Source: Planomonospora sp. ID67723 (GTDB lineage Bacteria > Actinomycetota > Actinomycetes > Streptosporangiales > Streptosporangiaceae). Taken from it: a DNA stretch of 64,000 bases. Shown here piece after piece: positions 62,910-64,000 of this stretch; the first letter of the stretch is position 1, and every line of letters starts with the position of its first letter. Under the pieces are notes generated by a model. It ran no database searches, was not told where the DNA came from, and saw nothing but the letters and a program-made list of their open reading frames with translations. Position numbers and translations under genes: made by a program. The stretch lies in contig NZ_JABTEZ010000001.1 in assembly GCF_015711605.1 (NCBI RefSeq), positions 1,144,001 to 1,208,000 on the forward strand, given 5' to 3'.

Positions 62910-63554
62910 GTGGAAGTGCCTGGATGGTTGGAGACGCTGGCCGAGCGGGCCGCGAGGGCGAAGGTCCCCGCGGAGCTGCGCCCGCCCCGGTCCGGAGGGC
63001 GTCCGGCCGCGGTGCTGCTGCTGTTCGGGGAGGGGCCGCTCGGTCCCGACGTGCTGCTGATCCAGCGCAGCTCGCGCGGGCGGCGGCACGCCGGGCAGCC
63101 GGCCTTCCCCGGTGGAGGAGTCGACCCCACCGACGACGGCCCGATCGCCGCCGCGCTGCGCGAGGCGGAGGAGGAGACCGGCCTCGACCCGGCCGGCGTC
63201 CACGTGGTCGGCACGATGCCCGAGCTGTACGTCTGGCGCAGCGACAACCGGGTGACCCCGGTCATCGGCTGGTGGCACACCCCTTCGGCCGTGCACGCCG
63301 CCTCGCCCGACGAGGTGGAGGCGGTGGAGCGGGTCCCGGTCGCCGAGCTGGTCGATCCGGCCAACCGGCTCAGGCTGCGCCACCCGAGCGGCTACTCCGG
63401 GCCCGCCTTCCGGGTGCGGAACCTGCTGGTGTGGGGGTTCACCGCGGGCGTGCTCGACGGGGTGCTCGCCGACTCCGGTTTCGCGCGCCCCTGGGACACC
63501 TCACGGGTCGAGGACCTCCCCCCCGACGTCCTGAACCTCGCCGCTCGCGGATAG
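62910..63554 (+). CDS. NUDIX CoA pyrophosphatase-like hydrolase
   Basis: A 214-residue protein. Characteristic CoA-hydrolase sequence LIQRSSRGRRHAGQPAFPGG flows into the Nudix box GGGVDPTDDGPIAAALREA then EEETGL. It probably cleaves CoA or acyl-CoA to phosphopantetheine and 3',5'-ADP. GTG 62910 has GGAGG 7 bases upstream; the GTG at 62904 is too close. Same neighbourhood as M. tuberculosis Rv3672c (from memory). Confidence 0.92.
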   Translation: MEVPGWLETLAERAARAKVPAELRPPRSGGRPAAVLLLFGEGPLGPDVLLIQRSSRGRRHAGQPAFPGGGVDPTDDGPIAAALREAEEETGLDPAGVHVVGTMPELYVWRSDNRVTPVIGWWHTPSAVHAASPDEVEAVERVPVAELVDPANRLRLRHPSGYSGPAFRVRNLLVWGFTAGVLDGVLADSGFARPWDTSRVEDLPPDVLNLAARG

Positions 63555-63663
63555 GCGGAGCCGCCCGGCGGCCGCCACCGGACAGGCCCGGCCGGTCACG
63601 AAAACCGCACGCGGCCAGGAGAAGGGATGCACGCGAGAGGCGGCGACTGGATACCTTTAAGGG

Positions 63664-64000
63664 GTGAGCGGTGATCTCCTCGACCTTATCCTGATCGCGC
63701 TGATGGTGGCCTTCGCCGTGTCGGGATACCGGCAGGGGTTCATCATCGGCGCCATGAGCTTCGTCGGGTTCGTCGGCGGCGTGCTGCTGGGCGTCTTCAT
63801 CGCCCCCCCGATCGCCGAGGCCGTCATCGACGGCAACACCGAGCGGGCGCTGCTCGCCATCGTGATCGTGTTCCTCACCGCGATCATCAGCCAGTTCGCG
63901 TCCTCGACGATCGGCGCGGTGGTCCGCAGCCACGTCACCTGGGAGCCGGCGAAGGTCGTCGACGCGGTCGGCGGCACGTTCGCCAGCGCCCTGGCGGTGC
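63664..64000 (+). CDS. marP: CvpA-domain serine protease (MarP-like), N-terminal part
   Basis: The first 112 residues are visible; the gene leaves the right edge. GTG 63664 begins SGDLLDLILIALMVAFAVSG then YRQGFIIGAMSFVGFVGGVL, IAPPIAEAV, LLAIVIVFLTAIISQFASS and TWEPAKVVDAVGG, typical of the four-helix CvpA membrane part that precedes the trypsin-like domain of MarP. In M. tuberculosis MarP (Rv3671c) maintains acid resistance. Protease domain not visible. Confidence 0.85.
   Translation, partial: MSGDLLDLILIALMVAFAVSGYRQGFIIGAMSFVGFVGGVLLGVFIAPPIAEAVIDGNTERALLAIVIVFLTAIISQFASSTIGAVVRSHVTWEPAKVVDAVGGTFASALAV

Overview
The window is chromosomal DNA of a high-GC Gram-positive actinomycete. Coding third positions are strongly G/C. 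GTG starts and apparently leaderless genes are common. The genes include a WhiB-family Fe-S regulator, several ECF sigma factors, WD40-linked Ser/Thr kinases, a class III lanthipeptide synthetase and an actinobacterial second Rho. The gene content fits a filamentous soil actinomycete such as Streptosporangiaceae (inference; no rRNA is present).

Layout. At 0-1.9 kb is the N-terminal part of a LanKC lanthionine synthetase running off the left edge. At 2-7.3 kb is a housekeeping block on the minus strand: glpQ, purA, DUF3151, fba and pyrE. At 7.5-12.3 kb are an unusual sigma/anti-sigma/ectodomain fusion, a NYN-domain nuclease-like protein and a secreted protein. At 12.4-21.9 kb is signalling: a methyltransferase, a kinase with a seven-bladed WD40 propeller, a response regulator coupled to a very large poly-HAMP hybrid histidine kinase, and a SpoIIE-type phosphatase. 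At 22-30 kb are an S9 peptidase, an RlmA-like 23S rRNA methyltransferase, a frameshifted membrane gene, a DUF1778/GNAT toxin-antitoxin pair, a second rho gene with a hexanucleotide repeat, and an MBL hydrolase. At 30-47.7 kb is a mixed accessory region: secreted pectate lyase with a ricin-type lectin, two MFS transporters, an XRE-cupin regulator divergent from benE, a second WD40 kinase, an MMPL exporter, CorA, a secreted HNH nuclease, DUF4429 and an aminotransferase. At 47.8-51.7 kb are an ECF41 sigma factor with its usual carboxymuconolactone-decarboxylase partner, two small DUF2795-type genes and a GAF-PAS histidine kinase. At 51.9-64 kb is a conserved actinobacterial block: tRNA-Pro, metallophosphoesterase, GatB/YqeY, a bifunctional PBP, wblA, two ArsA-like ATPases, DUF4177, RidA, NUDIX, MBL, crp, nth, a CoA-type NUDIX and the start of marP.

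How it works together. The left block and the right block are conserved backbone. From memory they match the neighbourhoods of M. tuberculosis Rv0357c-Rv0382c and Rv3671c-Rv3683. The middle is accessory and rich in regulators. Several regulators carry visible cis-elements: an ECF41-type promoter immediately upstream of the sigma gene implying a leaderless mRNA, a palindromic operator between the XRE-cupin gene and benE, a LacI-type operator inside a consensus promoter for the pectate lyase, and an inverted repeat upstream of the toxin-antitoxin pair. Convergent genes are repeatedly separated by perfect long hairpins acting as bidirectional terminators. No intergenic stretch exceeds 300 bases, and no CRISPR array, insertion sequence or prophage was seen.
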